Shown piece by piece: positions 35,164 to 47,759 of a stretch of 64,000 nucleotides of DNA. The DNA lies in contig CP092869.1 of NCBI GenBank assembly GCA_030710605.1, positions 11,805,425-11,869,424 on the forward strand. Reading direction: 5' to 3'. The notes under the pieces were generated by a model. It worked only from the letters and a program-made list of their open reading frames with translations, had not been told where the DNA came from and did not search any database. The stretch comes from Cordylochernes scorpioides (taxonomy: Eukaryota; Arthropoda; Arachnida; Pseudoscorpiones; Chernetidae). Each line of letters opens with the position of its first letter. Position 1 is the first letter of the stretch. The position numbers were made by a program, and so were the translations under genes.

Positions 35164-36598
35164 GATATGTTGGCTATAAATAAAATTTAGATATAAATGG
35201 GTAGAAATAGGTCTAATTAATGAATCATATAGTTTCGTAAAAATATCGCGACAGCCATAAAATTTAACTATCAAATAAGAAAGGCTCATTTTGGATTGAA
35301 ATATACAGGTATAATTATTAGAAATTACGTTGAATATAACGTTTCTCTTTTAAAAATAAGTTTGTGAAAATATCAACTCCTCTAAATATACTATCGAATA
35401 ATTATACAAGGTCATGGAGACGAAATTCATAGATAAAATTCACAATCTTGGTATTGCTGGAATATAGGTTCTGTCATTAGACTCACATGCAGTTGAAGAG
35501 GTGGTCTGGTGAGACCTCTTTGGTCCATTGTCATAATGTCCATAAATCATGGAGCCTTATGGTTCAGATCGTTGAAATATAAATAATAAACCTGTTTACT
35601 TTCTATCCAAGATATTTCTACTTGAGTGAAATAAATAATGTTATTTTTTAAGATTAGTCAGAGTTCCCTTTTTATTAAGCAAAACAAGGATAGTCTGATT
35701 ATTTCAGCATTTACAAAGTTGATCCTGTGTCAATGTTTTGGAAGGAGTTGTGATGATCCAAATTACTCCTAGATACCAAACAGGCTCCTTCTACTTGATG
35801 GTACATTAATGAAACTTAATTATTTGGTTAATTTCATTTCTCGAGTGGGAGAAAAGTATTGAAATTGAATTTTGAGGGTTCATTTATATTAGATTTCTTT
35901 TAAACTATATCTCTTCATATATAAATTTGACTTTTTAATAAGCAACAAGAATAGTCTGATTATTTCTGCATTTACAAAGTTGATCCTTTTGTCAATATGT
36001 TTTTGAAAGGAGTTGTGATGATCCAAATTACTTCTATATATCGAACACTGTCCTTCCACCTGATGGTACACTAATGAAACTTAGCTATTTGGTTAATTTC
36101 ATTTATTGGGTGTGAGAAAAGTATTGAATTTGAATTTTGAGGGTTCATTTAGATTATCTTTCTTTCAAACTATATCTCTTCATATATAAAGTCTTCGAGA
36201 AGTTTTTGTGAATTGTTTCTTTGTTATATGCAGAGAATAGAATTTTTGTGTCATCAGCAAAGAAGTTCAGTTTTGTTCCTTCATAACGAAAAGAAATCAG
36301 ATCATTAATTAATATGTAAGATAACATAGGACCAGTAAAAATATAATTGAAAAATCATTAATATCTAAACATTAGTCTAGCTAGCTTATTTATATTATAT
36401 ATATTATATTAATAGATGTTAACTGAAGGAAACATTCAACAGATGAATCTTGCAGGATTTATTATTATACACATATTGTATATAAATCTTTTTTTGTTTT
36501 CGTGTCTAATGAAGAGCCTTAGATGTCTCCATACATCTCTATTATAGCAGTTGCAAGGTCCTCTAACTTGGGTGTGTAAAGCTGCTGTTCTGCGTATA

Positions 36599-37919
36599 CG
36601 AGGTGTGTTCAAAAGGTATCGCGACTTTTGAATTTTCGCGGGTTACGTATATTCGAATTTCGATCTTTTTGTGGCTTTATGTTGGTACTCATGTCTCTCA
36701 CTTATGCCGACAAGCTCGGCCATTTTGAATGTTCACTTAATTGTTGACAGATGCTTTGCTTGCAGGTGTTTTGGATCGTCTTCGATTTTTACCTATTAAA
36801 AAAAATGGATCAAAGAACCTGTATCAAATTTTGTGTGAAAAACGAAATTATGTGCGCGGATGCATTCCGAATGTTGACTGTGGAATACGGAGAAGCTACC
36901 TTGGACCGAAGCAACGTTTATCGGTGGTACAAAATGCTCTCAGAAGGCCGAGAAGATGTGAACGACGAAGTGCGTGCCTGACGCCCGAAAACTTCAACAA
37001 CAGACGAAAAAAATAATGAAGTGGAGAAAATGATATTGGCCAATCGTCGAATCACCGTTAGAGAAGTTGCTGAGGACCTAAACATATCGATTTGCTCGTG
37101 CCATTCGATTTTTATCAATGATTTGGGCATGAGACTGGTCGCCGCGAAATTCGTACTAAAATTGCTCAATTGCGACCAAAAACAGCATCACATGAACATT
37201 GCTAATGAGATTTTGGACTCTGTCCGCGACGACCCAAATTTGCTCCAGAAGGTCATAACTGGTGACGTAGTGTGGGTTTATGGTTATGACGTGGAAACCA
37301 AAGCTCAATCATCTCAATGAAAGCTGCCGCACGAACCAAGACCGAAAAAAGCGCGCCAAGTTCGGTCGAATGTGAAAGTTTTGCTGACAGTTTTCTTCGA
37401 TTGCAGGGGCGTGGTGCATCATGAGTTCTTGCCACAGGGTAGAACGGTCAATAAGGAATATTACCTGCAAGTTTTGCGCAATTTGCGCGAAGCAATCCGC
37501 CAGAAATGCCCGGATTTGTGGAAGAACAAAAATTGGCTTTTGCACCACGATAACGCCCCTGCTCACACATCGTTGCTTGTGCGCGACCTTTTGGCCAAAA
37601 CGAATACACTAATGATGCCGCAGCCACCGTATTCCCCAGATCTGGCACCCTGTGACTTTTTCTTGTTCCCTAAACTGAAGAGGTCCATGAAAGGACGACG
37701 TTACGCTACGCTTGACGAGATAAAGACGGCATCGAAGGAGGAGCTGAAAAAGATTTTAAAAATGATTTTTTGAAGTGCTTCGAAGATTGGAAAAACCGTT
37801 GGTACAAGTGTATAATATCTCATGGGGATTACTTTGAAGGGGACAAAATAGGCATTCATGAATAAATAAATAATTTTTGAAAAAACACAAAAGTCGCGAT
37901 ACCTTTTGAACACGCCTCG
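36599..37919 (+). mobile_element. mariner element, unit 2
   Basis: Copy of 32,210-33,530 by tandem amplification, not by transposition. The transposase frame has two nonsense codons and the 3' frameshift but keeps an arginine codon where unit 1 has a stop. Confidence 0.93.
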
Positions 37920-38892
37920 TATGTAAAATATCTGAGGTTATCGTGTACAATGAAGAGCTCGGATGTCTTCATACATATCTATTACAGAAGTCGCAATGTT
38001 CTCTATCTTGTTTGTGTAAAACATCTGTTCTGAGTCTATGTGAATTTTCTGCAAGGCTGATAATATTTAATATATTTATGATATATAAATGACCCTCTAC
38101 ATAACAATTGATTGTACATACAGGAACTATGTTGAACCTGTTGTTGAACAGTACCTGATAAAGTTATTTTGTATTGGAACTTGTCATTGAAGAACAGCCT
38201 GCACTCAATATTGACGAGGGCCATTAGTCTAAAACGCATAGTTAATTGGATCCTATAGTTAATCAAGTAGATACTTTTCCAGAAGTCCAGGTTAATGAAA
38301 TAAATCCCAACGATTAGTTCATATTTATTCTGACACATGACCTAAGCCTTCAGCTACTTTCATCTCCACGAGATATAGGATGCATATGTCTTAATTTAAC
38401 GATGTAATCTCAGTACAATTTCATATTTTTGTTCTATTTTATAATCATTGTATTATTCTTCCTCTTTCTTATCTCCGCTCAATCATATTAGGGTATCAAG
38501 CTTGTAGAGCTTGAGCCTTGACAACCCTCATGATTGAGTTAATAAGATTGCGTCTTCCTTTGTCATTAAGACTGGGAGCACTACTTAGTGGCAGGCCGAC
38601 TTAGCTCCAAAGAAATGGCCGCCTCTGACATGAGGAATAAAAACCATGTGCAGCGCTTCTAGCATGGAGTATAAACGCTGCTCATCCTGTATCTCTGGGT
38701 TAGGAGCCCTTACAGGGTACTATCAGCCGGGTCAGCTGAGCCCAGGTTTGTTTAGCGAGCTTTTTACTGCTCCCCCTCCTCCTTTTCATCCGGCTTGGAA
38801 CCGGCAAAGGCGGAGTTAAAATCATTGTAAATATGTTAAAGAGAAAAATGAATGCAACAGGACTCATATCGTATCCAGGTTCTACTTATCAA

Positions 38893-39550
38893 GTTAAATT
38901 CTCGAATTCACATTCTTGTGCCAGATGCTTTAATTCTGTGACAAATTACATGATTCCCTGCCTTTCATTTTGTACACAGGTAAAAAATGCATTTCTCCTT
39001 TGAATCGTATTTTTGAAGGGCTTAAATGGTTCGTAAACATATCAAGCATTTCCTTTACATTTGGGTAGGTATCATTTTCACTTATGTGAAATGTTTTGTA
39101 TATCATCACTGTTTTCTCACCAGCAATATGCTTCAAGATTGCTCGCTGACGCACCAGCGGAATGCTTTCTAAATTTACCGCTTTTGCAAAAATTTCAAAC
39201 GACTCTCTACAGGTTTCCCATTTTTTTCGTTGCTGTACGGGACAAATTCCGCCGGCGGCTTGATTCCTTCCATTCTACTCACTGTTGAATTAATCTGTTT
39301 TAATTCGATACTTTTGTCGACTGCGCCATGTTGTAATGTGTAAGAGTTGTCTGAACAAACTCGCTACGACTTACAAGTTGAACTGAATGTTTATTCAATC
39401 TAGCAATCTTCTTATATACAAGATAGAGATAAAAAGAAAATAATTTACATAAGTTTTTTTTTAAAACAATTGACAAATGGAATAATTTTGCATAGTTAAC
39501 AATAGGTAACAATTATAACACTTAACATAGGTTATTTACATATCACAACA
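38893..39550 (-). pseudogene. Gypsy C gag fragment plus 5' LTR, unit 3
   Basis: Amplified copy of 30,114-30,773 with LTR at 39,329-39,550; further small indels in gag. Confidence 0.9.
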
Positions 39551-40986
39551 GATATGTTGGCTATAAATAAAATTTAGATATAAATGGGTAGAAATAGGTC
39601 TAATTAATGAATCATATAGTTTCGTAAAAATATCGCGACAGCCATAAAATTTAACTATCAAATAAGAAAGGCTCATTTTGGATTGAAATATACAGGTATA
39701 ATTATTAGAAATTACGTTGAATATAACGTTTCTCTTTTAAAAATAAGTTTGTGAAAATATCAACTCCTCTAAATATACTATCGAATAATTATACAAGGTC
39801 ATGGAGACGAAATTCATAGATAAAATTCACAATCTTGGTATTGCTGGAATATAGGTTCTGTCATTAGACTCACATGCAGTTGAAGAGGTGGTCTGGTGAG
39901 ACCTCTTTGGTCCATTGTCATAATGTCCATAAATCATGGAGCCTTATGGTTCAGATCGTTGAAATATAAATAATAAACCTGTTTACTTTCTATCCAAGAT
40001 ATTTCTACTTGAGTGAAATAAATAATGTTATTTTTTAAGATTAGTCAGAGTTCCCTTTTTATTAAGCAAAACAAGGATAGTCTGATTATTTCAGCATTTA
40101 CAAAGTTGATCCTGTGTCAATGTTTTTGGAAGGAGTTGTGATGATCCAAATTACTCCTAGATACCAAACAGGCTCCTTCTACTTGATGGTACATTAATGA
40201 AACTTAATTATTTGGTTAATTTCATTTCTCGAGTGGGAGAAAAGTATTGAAATTGAATTTTGAGGGTTCATTTATATTAGATTTCTTTTAAACTATATCT
40301 CTTCATATATAAATTTGACTTTTTAATAAGCAACAAGAATAGTCTGATTATTTCTGCATTTACAAAGTTGATCCTTTTGTCAATATGTTTTTGAAAGGAG
40401 TTGTGATGATCCAAATTACTTCTATATATCGAACACTGTCCTTCCACCTGATGGTACATTAATGAAACTTAGCTATTTGGTTAATTTCATTTATTGGGTG
40501 TGAGAAAAGTATTGAATTTGAATTTTGAGGGTTCATTTAGATTATCTTTCTTTCAAACTATATCTCTTCATATATAAAGTCTTCGAGAAGTTTTTGTGAA
40601 TTGTTTCTTTGTTATATGCAGAGAATAGAATTTTTGTGTCATCAGCAAAGAAGTTCAGTTTTGTTCCTTCATAACGAAAAGAAATCAGATCATTAATTAA
40701 TATGTAAGATAACATAGGACCAGTAAAAATATAATTGAAAAATCATTAATATCTAAACATTAGTCTAGCTAGCTTATTTATATTATATATATTATATTAA
40801 TAGATGTTAACTGAAGGAAACATTCAACAGATGAATCTTGCAGGATTTATTATTATACACATATTGTATATAAATCTTTTTTTGTTTTCGTGTCTAATGA
40901 AGAGCCTTAGATGTCTCCATACATCTCTATTATAGCAGTTGCAAGGTCCTCTAACTTGGGTGTGTAAAGCTGCTGTTCTGCGTATA

Positions 40987-42307
40987 CGAGGTGTGTTCAA
41001 AAGGTATCGCGACTTTTGAATTTTCGCGGGTTACGTATATTCGAATTTCGATCTTTTTGTGGCTTTATGTTGGTACTCATGTCTCTCACTTATGCCGACA
41101 AGCTCGGCCATTTTGAATGTTCACTTAATTGTTGACAGATGCTTTGCTTGCAGGTGTTTTGGATCGTCTTCGATTTTTACCTATTAAAAAAAATGGATCA
41201 AAGAACCTGTATCAAATTTTGTGTGAAAAACGAAATTATGTGCGCGGATGCATTCCGAATGTTGACTGTGGAATACGGAGAAGCTACCTTGGACCGAAGC
41301 AACGTTTATCGGTGGTACAAAATGCTCTCAGAAGGCCGAGAAGATGTGAACGACGAAGTGCGTGCCTGACGCCCGAAAACTTCAACAACAGACGAAAAAA
41401 ATAATGAAGTGGAGAAAATGATATTGGCCAATCGTCGAATCACCGTTAGAGAAGTTGCTGAGGACCTAAACATATCGATTTGCTCGTGCCATTCGATTTT
41501 TATCAATGATTTGGGCATGAGACTGGTCGCCGCGAAATTCGTACTAAAATTGCTCAATTGCGACCAAAAACAGCATCACATGAACATTGCTAATGAGATT
41601 TTGGACTCTGTCCGCGACGACCCAAATTTGCTCCAGAAGGTCATAACTGGTGACGTAGTGTGGGTTTATGGTTATGACGTGGAAACCAAAGCTCAATCAT
41701 CTCAATGAAAGCTGCCGCACGAACCAAGACCGAAAAAAGCGCGCCAAGTTCGGTCGAATGTGAAAGTTTTGCTGACAGTTTTCTTCGATTGCAGGGGCGT
41801 GGTGCATCATGAGTTCTTGCCACAGGGTAGAACGGTCAATAAGGAATATTACCTGCAAGTTTTGCGCAATTTGCGCGAAGCAATCCGCCAGAAATGCCCG
41901 GATTTGTGGAAGAACAAAAATTGGCTTTTGCAGCACGATAACGCCCCTGCTCACACATCGTTGCTTGTGCGCGACCTTTTGGCCAAAACGAATACACTAA
42001 TGATGCCGCAGCCACCGTATTCCCCAGATCTGGCCCCCTGTGACTTTTTCTTGTTCCCTAAACTGAAGAGGTCCATGAAAGGACGACGTTACGCTACGCT
42101 TGACGAGATAAAGACGGCATCGAAGGAGGAGCTGAAAAAGATTTTAAAAATGATTTTTTGAAGTGCTTCGAAGATTGGAAAAACCGTTGGTACAAGTGTA
42201 TAATATCTCATGGGGATTACTTTGAAGGGGACAAAATAGGCATTCATGAATAAATAAATAATTTTTGAAAAAACACAAAAGTCGCGATACCTTTTGAACA
42301 CGCCTCG
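40987..42307 (+). mobile_element. mariner element, unit 3
   Basis: Third amplified copy. It reads LLQHDNAPAH rather than LLHHDNAPAH near the second catalytic aspartate; otherwise it has the same two nonsense codons and the 3' frameshift. Confidence 0.93.
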
Positions 42308-42477
42308 TATGTAAAATATCTGAGGTTATCGTGTACAATGAAGAGCTCGGATGTCTTCATACATATCTATTACAGAAGTCGCAATGTTCTCTATCTTGTT
42401 TGTGTAAAACATCTGTTCTGAGTCTATGTGAATTTTCTGCAAGGCTGATAATATTTAATATATTTATGATATATAAA

Positions 42478-44035
42478 TGACCCTCTACATAACAATTGAT
42501 TGTACATACAGGAACTATGTTGAACCTGTTGTTGAACAGTACCTGATAAAGTTATTTTGTATTGGAACTTGTCATTGAAGAACAGCCTGCACTCAATATT
42601 GACGAGGGCCATTAGTCTAAAACGCATAGTTAATTGGATCCTATAGTTAATCAAGTAGATACTTTTCCAAAAGTCCAGGTTAATGAAATAAATCCCAACG
42701 ATTAGTTCATATTTATTATGACACATGACCTAAGCCTTCAGCTACTTTCATCTCCACGAGATATAGGATACATATGTCTTAATTTAACGATGTAATCTCA
42801 GTACAATTTCATATTTTTGTTCTATTTTATAATCATTGTATTATTCTTCCTCTTTCTTATCTCCGCTCAATCATATTAGGGTATCAAGCTTGTAGAGCTT
42901 GAGCCTTGACAACCCTCATGATTGAGTTAATAAGATTGCGTCTTCCTTTGTCATTAAGACTGGGAGCACTACTTAGTGGCAGGCCGACTTAGCTCCAAAG
43001 AAATGGCCGCCTCTGACATGAGGAATAAAAACCATGTGCAGCGCTTCTAGCATGGAGTATAAACGCTGCTCATCCTGTATCTCTGGGTTAGGAGCCCTTA
43101 CAGGGTACTATCAGCCGGGTCAGCTGAGCCCAGGTTTGTTTAGCGAGCTTTTTACTGATCCCCTCCTCCTTTTCATCCGGCTTGGAACCGGCAAAGGCGG
43201 AGTTAAAATCATTGTAAATATGTTAAAGAGAAAAATGAATGCAACAGGACTCATATCGTATCCAGGTTCTACTTATCAATTATGATACTACATTATATCG
43301 CCCGCCATTTTGTTATTGTTTCCTAGCAGTCGTTAGGTAGGTACCTAATTCTTTGTCTTCTCCCTTTAAATTTATAGAATGGCCATTACAGTTTATTATA
43401 TTACCTATATTTATTGTTGAATTCAGAGAATCGAAGTTAATGACAAATATTTGAAAGAAGTAATAATAAAGATGAATTTAATAAAATAATCTCTTGAATC
43501 AATATTAAAATAAGAACATTAAAGGGAAAAGTTTATTTTAAAAATATTTTTCATTCAAAAACTCTCTCAAGCTTTCAGGCAAGAAAGCCCTTCTAAGGCG
43601 CTTTATTGGCGTTTTAATGATGTAAGATATTTTCTCCCATAGAAGGGCTTTCTTGCCTGAAAGTTTAAGAGATTTTTAAATAAAAATATTTTAAAAATAA
43701 ACTTTTCCTTGGATGCTTAATGTTCTTGTTTTAATAAAGATAAATTTATTTTATAAATATATCTAAGTGCTTATATGCTTTTTTCAGAATTTTATTGTTG
43801 CAAAATATATAAATTGCCATTTAACAAATATTTACAGCCGAACTTGAATAGTTTGAAGGGCAAGGGAACAAAAAAAAAATGTATTATCCAAAATATGAAA
43901 TCGAAAACGGAAATTCTTTCTATAGGAAATTATAGGGACCAAGATAAATATTCGAATTAAAGACGTATTCAAATTAAAGACGTTAGACTTACCCAAGTTT
44001 TACTGTATATGAAAGTAAAATAATCAGTTCACCAG
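42478..44035. repeat. Composite repeat block, copy C
   Basis: The complete block in X2, formed by the end of tandem unit 3 and the sequence beyond it. It contains the LINE-tail-like segment (~42,880-43,250) and the foldback MITE at 43,523-43,710, and ends TTCACCAG against gypsy A copy 3. Confidence 0.75.
43523..43710. repeat. Foldback MITE in block C
   Basis: Orthologous insertion to 6,159-6,347, with arms of ~70 bases. Confidence 0.82.
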
Positions 44036-44062
44036 TCGTTTGCAAGCTTCCTGGCCATAAAA

Positions 44063-44433
44063 TTGACACCCCAAATGCTCCTAGAAGACTACTACCAAAA
44101 CAAAACGGTAATGGGCGTGAAATTAAACCTACCCACCTACATATTAATAGAGTCTCTGACCGAAGGACTACCCGTCGCAGACCAGCGATTAATCGCAACT
44201 GTACAACTAAACACCATTGAAGAATGGTTCGACCTAGTGTCAAGAATAAGAAGAACTCAGTGTGCCACCAGTGCAGCGTACCAATGCCAAGTAGACAAGG
44301 CCTCACATCCAACCTACCACAACCCACCACCGCGGTACAACAACCAGTGGTCATGACGTGTAATCAACCAAGCTACACCCCCACCCTCGCCTTGCAAGTA
44401 TTGCAATGCTATGCACTGGCACTACCAGTGTGA
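44063..44433 (+). pseudogene. Gag C-terminal part with zinc knuckle, gypsy A copy 3
   Basis: Matches 6,700-7,070. The capsid-like frame runs 44,063-44,356, and the C-x2-C-x3-H-x4-C knuckle is encoded at ~44,393-44,430 in another frame. Confidence 0.6.
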
Positions 44434-44654
44434 ATAACCGTTTACACAGAGCCAAACACGCCAAGTCTACAGCGCCAGGCCACGCACAACCACTGTACCA
44501 AAATGTGGTACCCACACCCGGCCCAAGGTTCAATCTCTGAGCCATGTTCCCCAAGTCCAAGCTGCAAGCCAAGACGACTCTACAAGCCCCGCGAGCAACT
44601 CAAGAGTAGGAAAACCTGCAACCTTTTTTCGTTGAACAGCTCGTAATATGGACT

Positions 44655-46107
44655 GAACTGTCACCAAATGTAAATTTGCCCTTTTTAATAGACACGGGAG
44701 CATCTATTAACATACTTAATTCGGATATTTTAAGAACCATAGAAAATAGATTACCATATAAAATTATTATCCATCAGTACAGTTTAACTATAAATGCAAT
44801 AGCCCATAATGTAAATACCCTTGGTTATATATTTTCAAAAATTAAAATAGGTAACATCACCCAAAAACTAAAATTTTTTATAATAGAAGCTTTACTACCT
44901 TTTGGTATTTTATCTATTAATACCCTTAAAATATTTAAATTAATTATAGATTTTAATAATCTCCAAATTTATCAAAAAAATGATGCTCTCCCAACGAATG
45001 CCTATAAGTTCACCAAGTGCAAACAGGATTTATGTCCCACTCAACAGAGGGAAACAGCTATTTTTACCACCTTCCCCTCGAACCAGTCCTGTTTACACGT
45101 GGCGGACCTTACACCAATTATATGTTCCCCCACTATTGTATCACCCACTATATCTCCTGCCCATGATATTAAGTTATCTATACCTTCTAATTCGGCACCT
45201 CAGTTAGAACATTGTCCACACGAACTTAACCCAATTCTATACGAATTCTCGCAAGTGTTCTCTACTAATAAATACAATGTGCCCAAATTGAACATACCAC
45301 CGGTAAAAATCAATACCACCACAGATAAAATAATAGCATTACGTCCATATAGAGACCGCTACAGGACCAACAAGAAAAACAAACCCAAATAGAGCAAATT
45401 TTCCAACATGGAATCATTGCCCCGTCAGTCTCACCTTACGCCAGTCCAATAACTCTTGTTACGAAACGTGACAAAACGAAACGTTTCTGTATTGATTACA
45501 TAAAACTCAATAAATCATCGCTCCAGACGTACAACCTTTACCTTTAATAGAAACCATTCTTGACAAATTGTCGAAAGCCAAATACTACTCTTCTGTAGAT
45601 ATAGCATCCGCATATTGGCAAGTGGAAATAGAACCTAACTTACGTAATCTACTAGTTTTCGTGACGTTAGATAGTCAGTACGAATTTTGTAGACTTCCTT
45701 ACGGATTTAAAAATTCGCCACAGATATACCATCGTGCCATAAACCAGGTCATGCAAAAATATAAACTAAATTTTGTTACCCATTACTTCGACGATTTCAT
45801 TATTTTTTCTGACACCTTAGAGGATCATCTACAACACCTACAACAATTTCTAACGGTGTGTCAACACGAAAACATCAAACTCAATTGTAATAAATGTTCG
45901 TTTTTCAAAACATATATAGATTTCTTAGGATACACTGTTACCGCAGGTACTTATGCACCACAGACGCGCAACCTTGATACCATAAATTCCATCAAACCAC
46001 CTACCAATCAAAAGACGTTACAATCATTTTTAGGAGCAGTGAACGTTTATAATAAGTTTATACCAGATTATGCCCGCTTACGAGCACCTTTAAATAAACT
46101 ACTTTAA
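44655..46107 (+). pseudogene. Protease and reverse transcriptase, gypsy A copy 3
   Basis: The protease (LIDTGASINIL near 44,690) and linker are open from 44,676 to 45,392, without the insertion that breaks copy 2. A deletion near 45,353 (RPYRD) and another near 45,510 shift the frame. The RT palm with YFDD (~45,785-45,796) and the connection domain are open at 45,568-46,107, where a nonsense codon ends the frame. Compared with copy 2, each copy is intact where the other is broken at several points. Confidence 0.8.
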
Positions 46108-46726
46108 AAAAGATGTGAAATGGAATTGGGACCAAGACTGTCAACAAGCTTCCACCACTCTCAAAGAGAGTTTAACCAGTAAACCAGTACTACCCTTGTA
46201 TCAAGTCGGTTTACCATGCCGCCTTTATTGCGACGCATCAACCCAAGGGATCGCCGGCATACTAAAATAGGTACATCCCAGACAGACAAGTACATCCTGT
46301 ACAATATTTCAGCCGCGCCCTTAGAGCACATGAGAGAAACTACACCGTTTCCGAACTCGAGTGCCTCGCCATCGTCGAAAGTGTAGACAAATTCCCAATA
46401 TACCTCACCAGTATAAAATTTACCATATACACAGATCACCAAGCTTTACAATTGCTTAAAACTACAAAAAAATCCGTCAGGACGACTCTTTAGATGGAGC
46501 CTGACTATCTACCAATAATTACGAAATCCACTACCTCAAAGGCAGCCAACAATACAAAGCAGATTTACTATCACTTAACCCTTTTGTAGGATTTATTAGT
46601 GCTGATATTATCAAACAACATCAACCAACAGCATCCCCCTTCAACATTTATACAAACGGCTCACATACCATTACCCGAAAAGGTGTAATTAAAATAATAA
46701 TTTCCGAAACCCTGCAACATACTCTA
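46108..46726 (+). pseudogene. RNase H domain, decayed, gypsy A copy 3
   Basis: Matches 8,765-9,360: YCDAS near 46,230 and TDHQAL near 46,434 in broken frames, with the same shared stop cluster near 46,268. Confidence 0.6.
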
Positions 46727-47759
46727 ATGAACAAAGTTTACCAAAAATATAACCACCCAGGCATCTCTCAGATGACCCGCATAATCACTACCCAGTACTA
46801 CTGGAAAGGTATCTCTAAATCTTTAGAAAAATTTGTCAGGTCGTGTCACACCTGCCAAATCATTAAAAGGCCCAAAGGTAAGCCCTATGGTGCCCTCGGA
46901 CAAATTCCACCACCTCAACAACCATTCGACTTAATCTCTGTAGATACCATAACTGGAATTTCGAAATATGGACACTCCAAGACATATCTACACGTAATAG
47001 TGGATCATTTAACGTGATATGCTTGGACCTTTCCATCGAAGTCCACCAGTACACTAATGTACATTCAAACCCTCAAAACTGTACTACAGCAAGGATCTCC
47101 AAAACGTCTGTTATCTGACAGAGCGCCCGCTTTTACCTCAGAAAAATTCCGTAAATTTCTAATGACACATGGTATACAAACCTTACTCACCACAAGCAAT
47201 AACCCACAAGCAAACGGTTTAATAGAACGCTTAAATGCGACCATTACAGGCAAATTCAGACTAGCTTATCGAGAAAATCCGAAAGTTTCCTGGACTCAAC
47301 TAGTTAAGCGCGTCACTCAGACATATAATAGCACACCCCATTCTGTCACAAGTTTTCCACCCACCTACTTAATGTTCAATGTTATCTCTCCAGATCTAAG
47401 TACTCATCTTAACCCATACCCCGAAATAAATATAGCTCGAGAGATGGCAAGCTCTCGTACCCAAAATAAGAATAAAACGAATAAAAAAAGAAACATTTGA
47501 TAAGCAGCACAGAACACCACATTTCGAAGTGAATGATCTTTTTTTGGTCAAAAATTATAGAAATCCCGACACAGGTAAATTAGCACTATATTTTACTGGA
47601 CCATACACAATATTTGAAATAATCTCACCCAATGTCGTTCGAATAGTTCGCCCCAATCAACCTCTCAATAGAGACAGTGAAACCATACATGTCAATAAAT
47701 TAAAATATTACACAGAGAATCTTCCGTACATCACACCTCCACAACCCCAATTTGTTTAA
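46727..47759 (+). pseudogene. Integrase, gypsy A copy 3
   Basis: The frame from 46,727 is interrupted by one TGA at 47,018 (arginine in copy 2) and continues to 47,500. The D,D,E residues (ISVDTIT, LLSDRAPAF, NGLIERLN) are all present. The GPY module follows in another frame at 47,529-47,759, with the same early stop as copy 2. Confidence 0.82.

Larger units (their letters stand above)
34504..38892. repeat. Tandem unit 2
   Basis: 4,389 bases. Differs from unit 1 by a few substitutions and homopolymer indels, for example CGA instead of the mariner stop TGA, and AATTTAG instead of AATTTTG after the LTR. Confidence 0.95.
38893..43279. repeat. Tandem unit 3
   Basis: 4,387 bases. Its right end runs without a break into the rest of the composite repeat block (TTATGATACTAC...), giving the parental right flank. 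Unique variants include CAG for CAC in the mariner at 41,932-41,934 and GATCCCC for GCTCCCC near 43,157. Confidence 0.95.
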
